The notes: generated by a model not told the origin, from the sequence alone. 64,000 nt of DNA from Leishmania mexicana MHOM/GT/2001/U1103 (GCF_000234665.1 NC_018335.1:1116001-1180000); one strand, 5' to 3'. Positions 1 through 11,561 are shown, counted from the first letter of the stretch. Translations and numbers: made by a program.

Positions 1-929
1 AACGGAAAAAAGTGATGGGGAGCTGTCGGAGGCGATGCAAGGGGGTCCTTCAAAACGTCTCTCCTAATGGAGAGCAGGGGGGCAGCGTGATTTGAGCCGC
101 TCTCTCTCCCCGCAGCGACCACACATAAAGTGGCACAACGGAAGAAGATGAAGCGTGTCGCTCTCTCCATTATAGGCGAAGCACACCAGGCCGCGTGCAA
201 GGCGAGCCCACCTGACGATGCTGCTCTCCCATCTGTCATCAGTCAAGAATATCGGCACAAGGTGTCAAAAATAAAATAAAGAAGCAGCGGTGCAATGATC
301 TCTTCTCATGCATACGCGGAGCCTACGACGAACACGAGTCAATGCACTGGTGCAAGCACGACAGAATCACGCTGGACTCCACTACTCATAGCGGATGGAC
401 ACCGTTTCCTTGTGGGGCTCCCCTTGTGTGTTCGTTGGGGCGTGGAGGGGGTGTGGGGAGGAGGGTGAAGAGGAGGAGGAGGAGGGTGATTGTTGTTTCT
501 TCGTACTGTTCGTATTGGAGTGCAACGACACACACACACGCATGCACACGAGTACCACGCAAAAAGGAATAGAAGCATGGGGGAGGGGGGAGGGGAGGGA
601 TTTTGGTACATAGGTGTACCGAAGACGAGGAGCAAACACAGACAGGAGTTATCTGAACAGCAGCAAAAAAAAAGAAAAGAACGACGGAGGCGGTGCAAAA
701 AGACGAATTACATGGAATCACACACAGCAGCGGACAGGGACGAGGCGCGGATGCCGTTATGTGAGGCGGGTAAACCCCCGCACATCACAAGGTATACACG
801 CGCGATTAGATGAATCGCGTAAAAGAATCCCTCGCACGCAAGTAATTGGTGTGTATGTGTGTGTGTGTGCCTTCGTTTTGCCTTTCCTCCTCACCTCTTC
901 GCGCTATGCATGTGTCTATCTGTGTCTGT

Positions 930-971
930 ATGTGTGTGTGTGTGTGTGTGGGTGTGTGTGGGTGTCTGCGT
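930..971. repeat. (TG)n microsatellite
   Basis: An almost pure TG/GT run with scattered GGT interruptions. It is typical of intergenic DNA in Leishmania-type genomes. No function is inferred. Confidence 0.9.
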
Positions 972-1415
972 CGGTTTCTCCGCATCTCGGCCCAGACAAA
1001 GGAAAACGAAAACCAAAAAAATGAAAAAAAAGGCAGTGCGATGCGTGTGGAGGCACGCGAAATGAGGCCGAATGAATACGCACAAAGATGTCAAACGAGA
1101 GAGGAGAGAGAAAATCCTTGGAAAGGCATTCAACAGTGAGGTCTGATACGCCATGCCGCAACGGAAGAGCACAGGCACCTACACTTCTGCACAGCAGCAG
1201 CAGCACACACACACAGACACGCGAAACTCAGCCCAGCCTCTATAACCAAGCACAGCCTTCACAGCCTGTCTGTTCTCTCTTCTCACACACACATGCATTC
1301 TGTGCATCGCCCCCCCCGGAGAGCAACGAGAAGCGAAAACAATAGAACTGTGTGCCAAGCATACCGTTTATCGACGCATCCATTCTCTGCCACACAACAG
1401 GCGTTCCATTCCGCT

Positions 1416-1850
1416 CTACCTGCCCGCCCCAGGCCCACCTTGCGTGGTGCGAAGGAGCCGTGGACACGCGCGGTACAGCAACGCCGACTCCGCCATCTGA
1501 GAGTACGACCCCTGCCTCCAATTCTGCCCGCCCTCTCCGCCGGTTGCCTCACGGCTGCTTCCATTATGCCGATCGCCACCTGGTGCGTCCCCCTCGGGGC
1601 GGCTCAGACTCACCACACCAGTGGGTAGTGCGAGGGTCGGAGGTGAGATGTGCTCGAGTCGCGCGGACACTCTGTCTATCACATGGATGGCACAAACGTG
1701 CTCACTGTCGCAGGTTGCTCCGACGCAACGCCGTCCAGGACCCCACCGCCGACATCAGCAGCGATGCATCGCTCTGGCCTCCTCTATGTCGCAAGTACCT
1801 GACCCTGTCACCACCAGAAAGTGGCTCTGGCGTTGACAGGAATTAGGGAA
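1416..1850 (+). mobile_element. SIDER-like short degenerate retroposon, copy A
   Basis: This stretch is homologous to two segments in the strand-switch region at about 45.34-45.83 kb and 44.30-44.56 kb, both inverted relative to it. Positions 1676-1710 match the reverse complement of 44443-44477 at 29 of 35 bases, and all six differences are transitions. Positions 1743-1780 match the reverse complement of 45427-45464 around a shared CACCGCCGACATC core. The non-coding nature, size of about 0.4-0.5 kb and dispersed distribution resemble the SIDER family, degenerate non-autonomous relatives of ingi/L1Tc that are frequent in Leishmania 3' UTRs. The family name is from memory; the repeat homology is seen directly. 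Boundaries are approximate. Confidence 0.6.
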
Positions 1851-2278
1851 GCTGCTCGGATTCTACACACAGAGTGAAGGTGCTGAACCTTGACACCACA
1901 CACTGCGGTGTCCTCACGACATCCGGGTAAAGTAACTAAGAAAGCCGTGAGGCAAAGAAACGCAAGGCGAGTACATGCAGAGCCCCTTCCCCACCACACA
2001 CACACACATGCACACGGTAGAGACCTGCCGGTGACCGCCTCACATCTTCGCCTTGCGCCGCCGCCTTAGCAGGGAAAAAAAAGTTATATAAAGTACAAAG
2101 GGTTAAGTACAGCTCCAAGTGCCCCTCGCAGCGGATGCACCGCACTTTAAGCCCGTGTCTTATTCGGTTAGCTCAGCTATCACCGCGGCCGTCAAGTAGC
2201 CTGAGCTGACGACAATGACTCAGACAGACGACGTCTTTCGTGTGGCATTTGACAGTGCGCGCCTGCACAATATCCCCG

Positions 2279-3775
2279 TTACGCCGCGAAGAACGAGCGA
2301 CGATTTCCTGAGTCGCTGGACAGACTCATGATGCTGCGCAAGGCACAGTGCATGAACGGGAAAACGAGCAGCATGCCGTCCACACGATCCAAAATGCCAC
2401 CATGCCCTGGGATAATGAAGCCCGCATCCTTTACGCGTGCAGCACGCTTCAGCAAGGACTGCAGTAGATCTCCGCATACGCCGAGCACCCCCATGATGGC
2501 GCCGAGGAATAGCCACAGAGCGACGCTCTGGAACGCCGGGTCCACAATGTTTGCCGCCGGCGCAGCAAACAACCCCCAGTAAAACCAGAACATGAGGCCG
2601 GCAAAGGTCACTGCATTCATAACCACACCTGCCACGGCACCTTCCACTGACTTGTTGGGGCTAATGGCACGGTGAAGATGGTGCGGACTGCGCAGCAGCA
2701 TCCTCACAAGCCCACTCGCCTCCTTTAGCGGCCGCTTCCTCGGCTGGTTCGCCGCCCCCGCGGCTGGCGGCTCATCGCCAGCCACATCGTAGATCTCCCC
2801 GTATCGCTCTCGGGCGATGGTGAGGCTACGCCCCACCACGAGCGCGGCGATGTCGTTCAAGAAGTTGCCGATCAGCGTTGAGGAAAGCCACGGAATGCCG
2901 ACGTCAGTGATGTGGTACACAAAGAGCGGGGTGGTTATGCCAGCAATCCACAAAATGCCAAAGATATCAAGGCAGAAATCAAGGAACTGCTCCGTTGGCT
3001 GTCGCTCTGCGATCATGTGCAGCTCCATCGAGAGAAAGTATTCGCGCTGTGCCTTGGCCACCCGCTCCTTCTTCGCCGCACTCTGGTCCGTCAGAGACAG
3101 GTCCGGCTCAGTCTTGGATACTGCCGCAGCGGTGGGGGCATCACCGCCGTTACAAACGGCGCCGACCGCCCCGCAGGAGCTGTCCTGCCAGCCGGAGGAT
3201 AACTGCTGGCTCAGCCGCTTCACCGCGTGCTCCACCTTGAGCTCCAGCCGATTATGCGCCGTCAGCGTCACAACGACGAAGACGACGAAGTAGAACTCGA
3301 GCGTGACAAGAAAAGCCCCCTCGCCAGTGTATGCAGCAAGCGGCAGCAGCGCCCAGCCAAGGTGCTTCAGAACATTGTAGAGGGAGATTGGCGCCACTGG
3401 CAGGTCGTACTCTTCGGGGCAGAGTGGTACCCCTTCAATGCAAGGCGATGGCGGCGGCGGTCGAGCGACCAGGTCGGCCAGCAGTGTGAGAGGCGGCATC
3501 GGCGATTGAAGCGCGGGCATCGCTGTATTCTCCATTGACATGAGCAGTGCCACCTTGAGGTGGCGCTTAAGGCCGCACCACTCGATGCCGCACATGAACG
3601 TGGCGAAGAAGGTGAGTATTGCAGCGCAGCGCTCCGAATAGCCGCTAAAGGCGAGGATAGCCGGGGCAACGGTGCAGATGGTCACCGTCCGCGTCTGAAT
3701 GTTGGTGAGACCGATCCGGTTGCGTGCCGGGCTCCCCTTTCCAGGTAGGCCTGCGGTCGTCCTGTAACCGTCCAT
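2279..3775 (-). CDS. Phosphatidate cytidylyltransferase (CDP-diacylglycerol synthase)
   Basis: The enzyme makes CDP-diacylglycerol from CTP and phosphatidic acid, the precursor of phosphatidylinositol, phosphatidylglycerol and cardiolipin, and should sit in the ER membrane. The 498-residue protein carries the full C-terminal family signature at residues 440-466: an S-x-x-K-R start, then KD, then PGHGG and DRVD, with the acidic residues that bind the metal. Several hydrophobic segments lie at about 30-70, 140-172, 265-315 and 377-440, with a hydrophilic insert at about 180-245. The length is close to eukaryotic CdsA-type enzymes. The start is an ATG a short distance downstream of a CT-rich tract and AG (minus strand, 3814-3837). 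It is the last recognised gene of the left array. Tam41-type mitochondrial synthases lack this signature, so CdsA type is favoured. Confidence 0.9.
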   Translation of the reverse strand: MDGYRTTAGLPGKGSPARNRIGLTNIQTRTVTICTVAPAILAFSGYSERCAAILTFFATFMCGIEWCGLKRHLKVALLMSMENTAMPALQSPMPPLTLLADLVARPPPPSPCIEGVPLCPEEYDLPVAPISLYNVLKHLGWALLPLAAYTGEGAFLVTLEFYFVVFVVVTLTAHNRLELKVEHAVKRLSQQLSSGWQDSSCGAVGAVCNGGDAPTAAAVSKTEPDLSLTDQSAAKKERVAKAQREYFLSMELHMIAERQPTEQFLDFCLDIFGILWIAGITTPLFVYHITDVGIPWLSSTLIGNFLNDIAALVVGRSLTIARERYGEIYDVAGDEPPAAGAANQPRKRPLKEASGLVRMLLRSPHHLHRAISPNKSVEGAVAGVVMNAVTFAGLMFWFYWGLFAAPAANIVDPAFQSVALWLFLGAIMGVLGVCGDLLQSLLKRAARVKDAGFIIPGHGGILDRVDGMLLVFPFMHCALRSIMSLSSDSGNRRSFFAA

Positions 3776-3813
3776 TTCTTAGCAAGAAGCAGGAAGAATG
3801 GGAAGAAAGCGTG

Positions 3814-3837
3814 CTGCTCCAGAGAGAGAGAGAGAGA
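3814..3837 (-). promoter_or_regulatory. Probable spliced-leader acceptor for the CDP-DAG synthase gene
   Basis: Read on the minus strand, a (TC)n tract is followed by GGAG and CAG about 38-40 bases before the ATG at 3775. A pyrimidine tract followed by the first AG is the usual trans-splicing signal in trypanosomatids. The exact acceptor is inferred. Confidence 0.5.
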
Positions 3838-3981
3838 CCGCTGTGGCCCCGGTGCGCAAGACGCGAGCGGCAAAAGGAAGACGAAAACGAGCCAAGGAAA
3901 GGAACGAGAGAGTGAAGAGATGCACACATGTATGGTAAAGCTGTGGGATCCCCACGGGCAGCTTACGAGCGTCTCTTGAGC

Positions 3982-3987
<6 letters not shown>

Positions 3988-4012
<25 letters not shown>

Positions 4013-4066
4013 TGTATACGTATGTGTGGGTGGGTGGGTGGGTGGGTGTATGTGTGTGTGTGTGTC
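3988..4066 (+). repeat. (TA)n, (GGGT)5 and (TG)n compound repeat with G-quadruplex potential
   Basis: A (TA)n run at 3988-4013 is followed by five GGG tracts each separated by a single T (4028-4046), then (TG)n. Four or more G3 tracts with one-base loops is the classic strong G-quadruplex pattern on the plus strand, which is the template strand for the local minus-strand transcription. Confidence 0.85.
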
Positions 4067-5677
4067 GTGAATAGATAATGTGAGGAGAAAGAGAGCAACA
4101 CGGATAAACATCAAAAAAAAACGTAGTGGAAAGGACTTGAGAGACACAGGGGAGGGGAGGGGTGTATGCGTGTACGCGACGCGTCAGGGGCTACGACGGT
4201 GGTCGCGTTCTGTGATGCGGTTTCTACGAATCTTGCGTATGTGATCGTCTACTGGCATGAAAGTGAATCGATGATCTGACCCTTTACGCCGTGCCAACAA
4301 TGGACCCTATACGTGGTCGTTGATTCGTGGGTGGGGAAGGGGGGCGCGTGCGAGCCCGTTGCCAGAAGAGAAACGCCGCGACAGCAGTATGCAAGAGCGA
4401 CAAGATGAAGCCGAAAGGATCCGGTGGAAAGAGCGAGCCAGAGAAGAGGAGAGATGGTCAGGAGGAGTGAGCTGTCGCGCCCGATGTGGGAGAGGTGATG
4501 AGGTGGCATTCGAGGCCAAGTGAACGTCAAGCGCGTGTGTGCATGCATCCATGTGTGTATGTGTGTGTGTGTGTGTCTGCGTCTGCGTCTATGTAGGCAC
4601 GGGTGGGTCACCTTTTCAGCGCGCGCCCTTGAACGTACTCGTTTAAACAATCTCCTTCACCAGCCGCGGGTCAGCCGCCCTGACACATCTCGCCGCTCAG
4701 AAAAAGCGCTACAGCTTGCGTTCTCGATAATGAGAGAGGGAAATGAAAGAAAAGTAGAAAGCGAGGCCCAGTTAGCGTAAGCAAGGAGACGACAGAGAAA
4801 ATACATCTGCCGTTCTTGTTTTGCCGCCGCCGTCCCCCCCCCTTCACGACGAGAGCGTGCGTCCACAAAACGCTGACGGAGGTTTGCGTCTTCCGGGTAC
4901 CGCTGCTGCCGCACGTGTACAAAATATCACCAGAGAAGAAGAAAGGCTAAGAGTGACATAATCGGTGGGAAACATAAGAAAGAGCACCCGAATAGAGAGG
5001 CACCGGTACCCACATACTGCATCCATGGACTGGTGCAGTCTACCTCCCCCCCCCAACATCGTCACCAGTAGGAGCATCATCAGGAACAGCGAGCAGCAGA
5101 GAATGAAACACAAGGAAAGGGTAAAGAAGCAAACCAAAGTCCAGGTAAGGAGACAGGCACACAACACAAGCCCACCAATACACATGTATACATGTGCATG
5201 CTTGGCAAAACACGGGGAAAAAGGCAAACAGCAAAGCACAGAAAGCCCAAGATGATCAAGCGAGCATCCGGCGGAAAGGGATATGAAAAGAACAAGAAAG
5301 CCGAGCCACACAGCTGTGGAGGAGTGGCAGCCTCGCAGCTGCAGGAACAGCAGCAACAGTGGAGAGATGAGCCGCTCTCCAGCGCCTGCGAAGATGTTCG
5401 GCAAAAAGAACGGGGAGTTCCCTCTTGCAGTGCCTGCTGAGTAAGCCCATGCGACCATCGCTGTATTGGAGTATCTCGACGCAGCACACCAGAAAGCAAA
5501 AAACCCGTGGTCCCTCCTCATCGGCTCCCCCACACCACCCTGGCTTCCGATTCGTTGAGCTTGAGAGCCGTCTTGCCTGGCGCCACCCCCTCTCTCTCTC
5601 CCTGTTCTTTGGCTGGGCCCCTTCCCCATTCCGCCACCCCGCTGCTACAACCAGGCATTCACGCAATCCGGGCCCTT

Positions 5678-7996
5678 TCAAAAGAAAAGGAGCGTGAAGT
5701 AGTGGTACGCCAAGGCAATGATCGCCGCCCAGAGAATGGAAGCACTTGTGATGCTACCGCCGTGCACTACGCGCCACAGGCGTCGATCACCACGATGCCA
5801 CTTGCCGAAGACGGATACGTGGAAGAGCAGCTTCACCACACCCCAGTGAATCTCCTCTTCAGAGTTGAGGCTCTCGCCGGGCACAGCGTCATCGGATGCG
5901 GGAGCGGTCGCTGGGCTGTTCGGGGCAGCAGAAGGACTTGCGGATGCAGCCACACTTTCACCGCTAGCTGCCCCCTTCGCGGGTGATTTCGGCGCGGAGA
6001 CGGCGCTGCTCGCCTTTCCCTGGCTACCCACACCACATGCCTCCAGCACGAACCCCACAAAAGAGAAGGAGCTGTGGTGTTGCAGCACGACATCGGGCGA
6101 GTTGATGCTGCCGTCAGCGCTTCCACGGAAGAGGCGGATTGTTGCATTAAGGTTCCTGTTGTAGAAGCGAGCTGTCTCTGCGTCCAGCAGCTCGTACTCC
6201 TCCCCCTCTTCCTCGCCACTGCTGCTCATGCCGGGAGCTGACCGGCCGCCGTCCGCATCGTCGCTGTGGTACTCTGACGCGTATCGACGCTTCACCCTCA
6301 ACGTTGGGGGATTGGGCGACAATGCTTTGTCTACGGTACCGCCTGCAGTCGATGCTCCTTGCATCGATGCAGTGGAAGCCTCTGTCGGTTGCAGCAGCTC
6401 CTGCAAGCGCTCCCACAACACTGCAGCGGCTTGCTTACCCCCCTGAGTGGTTAGCCCGCACGGGGTGCGACGGGTCCGACGTCCGCGACTCTCCATCAGC
6501 AGTGGCTTAAGATCCCAAATGCGGACACACTGCGTGTGCGCGTGGCCGGAAGCTGGTGCGCCAGCCGCTGACCTTGGTCGCCCCGCGCGCCGCGGTGGGC
6601 GTGTACTACAGTGTGGGGGGAACACCGGACTTGTCGCCCTGCACCGCACCCACGACCCTGCGCTCGCATCGGATGGCGACGTCACGGCGGTGTCTGAAGC
6701 CGAGGCATCACTTGCCATTGACATCCCCATCAGTTGTGACCGCGTAGAGCACCCCAGAGAAGCCGTCATGGAGGGCGCGGACACGTCCACTGGGCTCCCC
6801 GTGTGCGAGGCGGTGTGCTGCTCTTGCCCTTCCTCACGCAGCACGATATCCAGCACCGATATGAGCTTTTCCTCCCGGACGTAGTAAGACGACTCAAACG
6901 TGTACAGCCGCGACCCTTCAGCGTTGCTGATGGCCACGTGGCCCACCAGCGGAAACAGCCACGACACGAACCGGGCCGGAAAGAAGAAAACGCAGCAGCC
7001 GAAGTGCTGCAGCTCCACCGCCGTCCGCGAGGGCAGTCGCAGTTGCCTAGCCAGGGGAGACGGTGGGGTACCAGAGGTGTCAAGGACTGGCAAGTCTCCC
7101 AGCGACTTGTCTGTCGCTGTCGCAAGGGATGGGGAGAGGGTTGGCGGACTTGACGTGCCACTTCCATTGGTGGCATCGTCGCTGTCGTCGTGCAACCTAT
7201 GTGCCTGAGCGAGTAAAGCTGAGTCAGTAGACACCGCACTTGCAGCAGAGGCACGTGTGGTTGCAGCCATTTCGCCAGGGGGACTGTGCGTAGTGGCATT
7301 CGTGGGCGGTACCGATGGAGCACAAGCTTTCGCAGAGAGGGGTAGAGCTTCGGGAAAGGAGGCCTTTGGCGAGGAGCGAGGTGAAGCACCGCTGCTTGCC
7401 AGCTCGAGGCGAGGTGAGTTTGGCGAGGGGCCCGGCTTCATGGACCTCCGCCGCACACGAGTCTGCACGGGTGCACCACTCGCCTTCGCCCACGGTGCAG
7501 CGGCGTCGGCAGGCATGGCCGACTGCAGCTGTTCATGCATATCTTGATTTGTGTCCGTTGTGGGATCCGCATCAGCAACTTCACCAGCGTCGTTTGCCGC
7601 GTACTGGGATGCGTCCTGGCAGCCGTCGATTGCGGTCCTCTGACGGTGGCCGTAGTCCAGCGTGAGCGCCGGCAAGGGGGATGGCGTCGGCGCAGCCTCT
7701 GCCGGATTCGCTGAAGATCGCTCGTCGGCCTCGTCGTCGGCGTCAAGACTTGTGGAGGTGGAGCTACGGTGATCCAGCCACGGGGACGTCGGGCGCGTCG
7801 ATGAGGAGGAGTTGCGATCGCAGCTTCGCGGCACCACTGGACCCTCTTCAGGGAAGGAAGAAGCGCACGGGCTCGTGGGTGGACTCGACGCCGCGGCCGC
7901 CGCGTCTACCCTGCTCGACGAGCCAGTTCCATGCCCGCTCAGAGACTTGTCCTCTCTGTGATCAGAAGAGGAAAGCATCGCGGCCGTACTCAACAT
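5678..7996 (-). CDS. TMEM222/RTE1 (DUF778) family protein with long low-complexity extension
   Basis: The protein has 772 residues from the ATG at 7996; the frame is open further upstream but only with a GTG. Two separated blocks match the TMEM222/RTE1 family. The first (about residues 330-385) has a CCVFFFP start, a WLFP-GHVAI core and the YTFESSYYV stretch. The second (about residues 605-650) is followed by a C-terminal hydrophobic region (about 722-772). Human TMEM222 is only about 200 residues; the difference here is serine/alanine/proline-rich sequence at the N-terminus (about 330 residues) and between the blocks. Family members are ER/Golgi membrane proteins; the plant homologue RTE1 regulates an ethylene receptor. 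The function in trypanosomatids is unknown. Confidence 0.75.
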   Translation of the reverse strand: MLSTAAMLSSSDHREDKSLSGHGTGSSSRVDAAAAASSPPTSPCASSFPEEGPVVPRSCDRNSSSSTRPTSPWLDHRSSTSTSLDADDEADERSSANPAEAAPTPSPLPALTLDYGHRQRTAIDGCQDASQYAANDAGEVADADPTTDTNQDMHEQLQSAMPADAAAPWAKASGAPVQTRVRRRSMKPGPSPNSPRLELASSGASPRSSPKASFPEALPLSAKACAPSVPPTNATTHSPPGEMAATTRASAASAVSTDSALLAQAHRLHDDSDDATNGSGTSSPPTLSPSLATATDKSLGDLPVLDTSGTPPSPLARQLRLPSRTAVELQHFGCCVFFFPARFVSWLFPLVGHVAISNAEGSRLYTFESSYYVREEKLISVLDIVLREEGQEQHTASHTGSPVDVSAPSMTASLGCSTRSQLMGMSMASDASASDTAVTSPSDASAGSWVRCRATSPVFPPHCSTRPPRRAGRPRSAAGAPASGHAHTQCVRIWDLKPLLMESRGRRTRRTPCGLTTQGGKQAAAVLWERLQELLQPTEASTASMQGASTAGGTVDKALSPNPPTLRVKRRYASEYHSDDADGGRSAPGMSSSGEEEGEEYELLDAETARFYNRNLNATIRLFRGSADGSINSPDVVLQHHSSFSFVGFVLEACGVGSQGKASSAVSAPKSPAKGAASGESVAASASPSAAPNSPATAPASDDAVPGESLNSEEEIHWGVVKLLFHVSVFGKWHRGDRRLWRVVHGGSITSASILWAAIIALAYHYFTLLFF

Positions 7997-8693
7997 ACAC
8001 CGCTGGCCTCCCACCACAAGGAAGGCAGGAGCAGCAGGAATGCGCAGTCAAATGATAGAGAAGCAGACAACGTCGAGGCAAGACAATCTTTCCCGCCACC
8101 GCCACCACCACCAAAAGAAAAAAAATGAAACGACCCGCTCACCAACAAAACGAGCAACACCCAAAAGGGGGAGGGCGCCTTGCACCCGGGAGACAAGCAA
8201 AAGGAAAGAACGAAAGAGCGGTGGACGGGGGATGGGGGACGGAAAACAAAGGGAAGAGAGACAATGGAGAATCAACACTTCTCGCGCGCACACGCACAAA
8301 GAACAGAAAAAAGAGAGAGACAACGGAAGGCCACACTTTATGCAAGTGAGCAAAATGAGCAAAGATAGATAGATATATAAACGGTCGCACTTGATGTTTG
8401 CAGAACCAAGACACTGCCCTGCAGGTGGAAAAATGAGCCCAGAAGACACACCGAGCGAAAGATCAACACGCTACAGTATGTCTCTCAATACACGCACAGA
8501 AACACGTACGGAAAAGTGTAAACCAAAGGGGGAAAAGAGGAGGTCACACGAGAAAACAAAAGGAGAAAAACAGAAGAAAAAGTGGCTTTATCGGTTACTG
8601 GCGTACTCAGATCAGCTGACATAAAATAGGCTCACCCACCAATGAAGGTGCCCTTCTATTTTTGGTTGTGCGCGTGTACGAGGTGGCGCACAC

Positions 8694-8741
8694 CTGTGTG
8701 TGTGTGTGTGTGTGTTTGTGTGTTTGTGTGTGTGTGTGTGT
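8694..8741. repeat. (TG)n with GTTT interruptions
   Basis: Simple repeat seen directly. It lies in the spacer and has no coding context. Confidence 0.9.
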
Positions 8742-9560
8742 AAATATTAGCGATCTCGTTGCGTTCAACCTTCCTCCCTTCTTCGTTTCGACTTCGTTCA
8801 CTGTGAGGGCGAGACAAAAAGGAGACAGCGAGTAAAACCACAAGAAAATATATAATATCGACGTGCGAGTCACGACGCAAGTACAAGAAAAAGACAAAAA
8901 AAAAAAAACGCCGGCAAATGAGAGGAACACTCCGGCAACAAAACGATCACAGCGAAAGCCTGAGCCGAGGACGGGGGGAGGGGGGTAAGAGAGACAGGGA
9001 GAGAGAGAGAGAAAGAGAGACGGCCGCACAAACAAAATCGGAGAAAAGAAACCAAGGTCGCCGAAATCAACCCGACCGCAGATGCACACACACACACACG
9101 CAGAGAGAAAGGGAGGGTGCAGAGAGAGGGGAGAGGGGAGGGCGGGGTGCACCTTAGACAGAGGCGACGAAATAGAGAGCGCGAGACACAGAGGCGGCGA
9201 CAACTCAAATGCGCTGTGATGAGCTCGTGTGTCGCTCCTCTGTGTCTGTGTGTGTGTGTGTGTGATTTTCTTACTTTGTTTAATCGCTCGTGCTCTCTAT
9301 GTTGGTCGCACGGGCTCACGCTCGCACCGTCTGTAACCTCTAGCTTGTCACTTCCGAGCCGGCCCTCTTCGCACGCTGTCCCGTCTTTTACTTAGCGCAG
9401 TTAGCTGTATATCACACGAGTAAGATACACAAAAAGATGGAAGAAACAACAGAGAAGAGAGAAACGAGTCCCCGCAGTCTGCAGCACTGAAAGGGCAAAC
9501 AATGTAAACTGTAAAGAAAAAACGCACACACAAAATATGGAGGCGGAGCGCTGTCTGCGT

Positions 9561-9588
9561 GCGTGTGTGTGTGTGTGTGTGTGTGTGT
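9561..9588. repeat. (GT)n microsatellite
   Basis: A pure dinucleotide run of about 14 units, followed after a short break by another TG run. Confidence 0.9.
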
Positions 9589-11561
9589 ACGTGTGTGTGC
9601 CGGTGTCTTCCTTTGTTTTTTTTGTCTCACAGAACGAGATATAACGGAGAAAAACACGCAGCGGCACTGAGAAAAAGAGAGACTACGTGAGGGGCCGTAT
9701 AGGTGGGCGTGTGGGTGCTGATGCGTTGATGCTTGTGTTTCCGCACTAGCCACTCCAACAGCACACCCACCACGTCGCAATGACCTCTACACTGCTTAGA
9801 GCTGAGCTGCCAGTTCTACTCTTTTCGACTCTCCCTTTGTTCTCGCAGCTCTTACAGCCCCCTCTTTTAGTTTTAAGTCGCCTGCGTGGCGGTGGATATA
9901 CGAAAGCAAACCAGAGGGAGAGCGCACGCACCCACACACATAAACATGAGCAAAAATGAGTACAACACAAATGTGCGCCTGTGCTCACGCCGTCGGTATT
10001 CTTTTCGCGTGTGTTCCCCTCCTGCTTCCGCTGAACCCCTCCCTCCCCCTCCCCCTACGTGGTAGGTGCTCGTTCCGCTACGGATGCTTAACTACTTTCC
10101 AGCCTGCTGGCACCAAGACACAAGGAAGAACGAACAGTAAAAAAAAACGCCTGGGAAAACAAACTAGAACAGGTGAGCAATGAGTGAAAGATAGCGCTGC
10201 ATACACGCACGCGAACGAACACACAAACAGGCGGAAGCCGCAGCTACCTCGCTATCTATGTCAATGACGTCGCACGAGAAAGTGGAGAAGGCAACCGGAA
10301 GTGAATAACGACGCGCGTGCACGTGATCTGGAGGGTAGCTTGAGAGAGAGTAGAAGGCTGTGGGTGCGCGTCTGCGTCTCTCTTCGTGTGTTTCTGACAG
10401 GACGGGAGAGAATCCGTCAAAGGAGGAGGAGTGAACAGAGAGATGATCAGCGAATGGTAGGCAAGACGAGGAAGAGCGGCAGTCGGACAGAGACGAAATT
10501 CTGGCTGGATGTGCTTCTGAGGATTCGGAAAGGCAGCAGAAGGGGGTGGATGGGGAGGCCGCAGCGCAGAGACAGAGACAACCAAAGAAAAAAATGAGAG
10601 AAAGAGGGAGGGAGCTTAGATCACACAAGACCACGAACCGCCCCCACACGAAAAAAACCTACAAGAAAATGCTAAAGAGGCAAAAAAGAACGGAAGACGT
10701 GCCCACCACAGCCGTGGCGTGAAAACAACAGTGAGCCGACGAAGCTCACGTCGGTGGGGTTGGGTTGGTGCGAGACGGCGGGGGAGCGGCAGATTGACCT
10801 GAGAACGAAATTAGAAGAGAGCACTGATACAACGATGATACAAAACGATGAAGACAACGAAGCAGAATGAGCAAGTTGAAAAGGAGGCAGCAGCAGCAGT
10901 TGAGAGGTAGTAAGTCAAAGAGCAGTGACTCGTGTGTGCGTTTTCGTGTGTGTGTGTGTGTAGTGTCGTCCACGAGAACGACACAAGTGCCGCTCGACAA
11001 ACACGTCGAGGGGAGGGGGGCCGAAGATAGCGAGACCCCGTGTGTTCTGTGGGCGCCTCTCGACCGTCACTGTATGACGGTGCGGTAGAGACACAGACAC
11101 AAGCGCAGATATGTTGCCTCTTTTGCTATCTGCGCGAAGAAAAAAAAAATGATGGACACAAAGCGAAAGCAGAAGAAGGGGGCGCTCACAGCAGACAGTC
11201 AAACATGCAGCAAGATCAAAGAAGGGGAAGTGTGAATATCAAGACAGAGAACGACGTGGTTTTGTTTCCGTATGCGTATGCGTGTGTGTCTGCGGAGGGG
11301 ATTTATGCGCGTGTACGAAGGAGTGTGCCTGTATGTGTGCACAGAGCGAGCTTTTTTATTGCTTGTTAAGTAGATTCGTGAGGGGCAGAGGGAGGAGGAG
11401 GGGGTGCTTACTTATCCCGCACACTAACTGTGTTTGAGCAGTACGTCCAGGAGGAAAGGGTGTGTGTTTGTGCGCCGTGGTGGAATAGGGGGAGAGGAGG
11501 GGAAGGGGGGCAGTGAGCAATGAAAAACCGCCAGAAGGTCGCGGGGAAAGAGAAAGAGAGC

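Larger units (their letters stand above)
1..2278. other. Gene-free spacer downstream of the CDP-DAG synthase gene
   Basis: No open frame here shows recognisable domains or convincing coding character on either strand. It holds CA/TG simple repeats (about 521-545, 846-865, 930-971, 1205-1222) and one copy of a dispersed SIDER-like repeat (1416-1850, listed separately). Because the adjacent gene is on the minus strand, most of this DNA is probably 3' untranslated or intergenic sequence of that polycistronic unit. A minus-strand gene starting left of the window cannot be excluded. Confidence 0.6.
3776..5677. other. Gene-free spacer with simple repeats
   Basis: No supported gene. It contains a TA run followed by five GGG tracts (3988-4046), a TG run at about 4555-4577 and a long purine-rich plus strand that would be pyrimidine-rich in the minus-strand transcript. 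Open frames here are low-complexity translations of repeats. Confidence 0.6.

Noticed and set aside
4844..5629. 261-codon minus-strand frame next to the TMEM222-like gene
   Set aside because: The translation is Cys/Leu/Ser-rich from pyrimidine-rich DNA, with no domain; it is more likely 3' UTR.
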